Source: Mycolicibacterium grossiae (GTDB lineage Bacteria; Actinomycetota; Actinomycetes; Mycobacteriales; Mycobacteriaceae). Taken from it: DNA of 64,000 nt. The stretch spans positions 5,332,001 through 5,396,000 of the forward strand of contig NZ_CP043474.1 of assembly GCF_008329645.1 (NCBI RefSeq), given 5' to 3'. Of the stretch, positions 61,156 to 64,000 are shown piece by piece. Numbering within the stretch: position 1 is the first letter of the stretch; each line of letters starts with the position of its first letter. The notes under the pieces were generated by a model. That model saw only the letters and a program-made list of their open reading frames with translations, was not told where the DNA came from and ran no database searches. The translations under genes were made by a program, and so were the position numbers.

Positions 61156-61902
61156 ATGTTCGCTCGCAAGAAGCACGAGACCGGCGCGGCCGCCGAGGAC
61201 CCCAGCCTGGCGGTGAAGACGCTCTCGCAGATCCTCGAGCGTGGCGCCCGCGTGCAGGCGCCCGCCGTACGGGCCTACGTGCAGCGGCTGCGCGACCAGG
61301 ATGCCGGCGCCTCCCCCGCCGACGTGGTCGCCAAGCTGGAGAAGCACTACGTCGCCGCGGTGATGGCCAGCGGCGCCGCCGTCGGGTCGGCCGCCGCGTT
61401 CCCCGGCATCGGGACACTGGCGGCGATGTCGGCGGTCGCCGGCGAGACCGTGGTCTTCCTCGAGGCGACCGCGGTGTTCGTGCTGGCCGTGGCGGAGGTG
61501 CACGGCATCCCGGCCGAGCACCGCGAGCGGCGCCAGGCCCTGGTGCTCGCGGTGCTGGTCGGCGAGGACGGCCGGCGCGCAATGCTCGACCTCGTCGGAC
61601 CGGGCCGCACCAAGGGCGCGTGGCTGGCCGACGGCGCGGCCTCGCTGCCGCTGCCCGCGGTGTCGCAGCTGAACTCCCGGCTGCTGAAGTACTTCGTCAA
61701 GCGCTACGCGCTCAAGCGCGGCGCCATCGCCTTCGGCAAGCTGCTCCCGGTGGGGGTGGGGGCCGTCGTCGGCGGCGTCGGCAACCGCGTGATGGGCCGC
61801 AAGATCGTCGACAACGCCCGGACGGCGTTCGGGACTCCACCCGCGCGGTGGCCGGCCGCCTTGCATCTGCTGCCGACCCCGCCGAACGCGCTCGAGGGAT
61901 GA
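61156..61902 (+). CDS. Conserved membrane-associated protein (Rv1249c-like)
   Basis: 248 aa. Charged N-terminus, then hydrophobic Ala/Gly-rich segments (about 70-110 and 195-215) suggesting membrane association; EcsC-like features (AAAFPGIGTLAAMSAVAGE) are a possible distant match. Function unknown. A strong GGAGGGGAGAAGG precedes the ATG. Conserved next to kgd in mycobacteria. Confidence 0.78.
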   Translation: MFARKKHETGAAAEDPSLAVKTLSQILERGARVQAPAVRAYVQRLRDQDAGASPADVVAKLEKHYVAAVMASGAAVGSAAAFPGIGTLAAMSAVAGETVVFLEATAVFVLAVAEVHGIPAEHRERRQALVLAVLVGEDGRRAMLDLVGPGRTKGAWLADGAASLPLPAVSQLNSRLLKYFVKRYALKRGAIAFGKLLPVGVGAVVGGVGNRVMGRKIVDNARTAFGTPPARWPAALHLLPTPPNALEG

Positions 61903-62031
61903 CTCCCGAGGAATGACGATGACGTCCGTCGGCGACCGTTCACCGCACGCCGGTGACCGGCCGTCGGACCGACACCCACCGAACACAACGACCATAAGGC
62001 CGTTGCCGTGGTCCGCCGCGATGCCGAGGGA

Positions 62032-62133
62032 TAGCCTGAGAGATGGCGCAAGGGTGGGCCACACCGCAAGACATTCGGGCGAGCGGGCACGTGCCGGTTC
62101 GCAAGGGCAGAAGGAATCGAGGCGACAGCTGCC
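62032..62133 (+). promoter_or_regulatory. kgd upstream region with promoter and possible leaderless upstream ORF
   Basis: TAGCCT (62032-62037) ends 5 nt before ATG 62043, which could start a leaderless reading frame running past the kgd start in another frame (to 62342). Alternatively it is the promoter for a ~90-nt kgd leader. The rest of the gap 61903-62031 shows no gene. Confidence 0.4.

Positions 62134-64000
<1,867 letters not shown>

Overview
The window is very GC-rich, densely coded DNA from an actinobacterium. The gene content points to a fast-growing mycobacterium of the Mycolicibacterium type: kgd with its E2-like N-terminus, irtA/irtB, an MmpS/MmpL pair, CYP130, a Rv1264-type adenylyl cyclase, LprE, a deazaflavin (F420) Ddn-family reductase, AmiB2 and UdgB. 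From memory of M. tuberculosis H37Rv, the backbone runs in the same relative order and orientation as Rv1273c down to Rv1248c, here inverted: Rv1273c/Rv1272c (3-2170), Rv1264 (10494), amiB2 (16499), Rv1262c (17985), Rv1261c (26328), udgB (28458), Rv1258c/Tap-like (29375), Rv1257c (31356), cyp130 (46981), Rv1255c (48219), Rv1254 (48842), deaD (50008), lprE (51781), Rv1251c (52479), Rv1250 (57276), Rv1249c (61156) and kgd (62134, running off the end).

Between these backbone genes sit accessory blocks. (i) 2.3-10.5 kb: a molybdopterin oxidoreductase bracketed by two copies of one hairpin element, a DUF2510-AIM24 protein, an acyl-CoA synthetase, and a copper chaperone/P-type ATPase pair behind a CsoR-like operator. 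(ii) 11.6-16.5 kb: an AcoR-like GAF regulator, a butanediol-type zinc dehydrogenase, an FMO-like flavoprotein and a hypoxanthine/uracil-type DNA glycosylase. (iii) 18.4-26.3 kb: a tightly overlapped seven-gene operon (substrate-binding protein, two permeases, ATPase, ACMSD-like amidohydrolase, FAD hydroxylase, cupin) divergent from a GAF-PucR regulator. It looks like one uptake-and-degradation system for an unidentified aromatic or N-heterocyclic compound. (iv) 32.7-41.3 kb: irtAB behind an IdeR-like box, facing a MarR-mmpS-mmpL operon, which places siderophore import beside a likely siderophore/drug exporter. (v) 42.3-46.9 kb: an XRE/MmyB regulator, three SDR-type oxidoreductases and a two-HTH TetR regulator. 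Part of this block is visibly lower in GC.

Non-coding signals are unusually readable. About a dozen genes show a TAnnnT/nAnnnT hexamer ending 6-7 nt before the start codon, the layout of leaderless mycobacterial transcripts. Several gene ends carry long inverted repeats, some sharing a stem-within-stem design with a central GCTCAC/GTGAGC. The start of the DHA2 efflux gene at 59495 lies in three tandem 17-bp repeats that chain start and stop codons. No tRNA, rRNA, CRISPR array, insertion sequence or prophage was seen. All database-like statements come from recognition by eye; no search was run.
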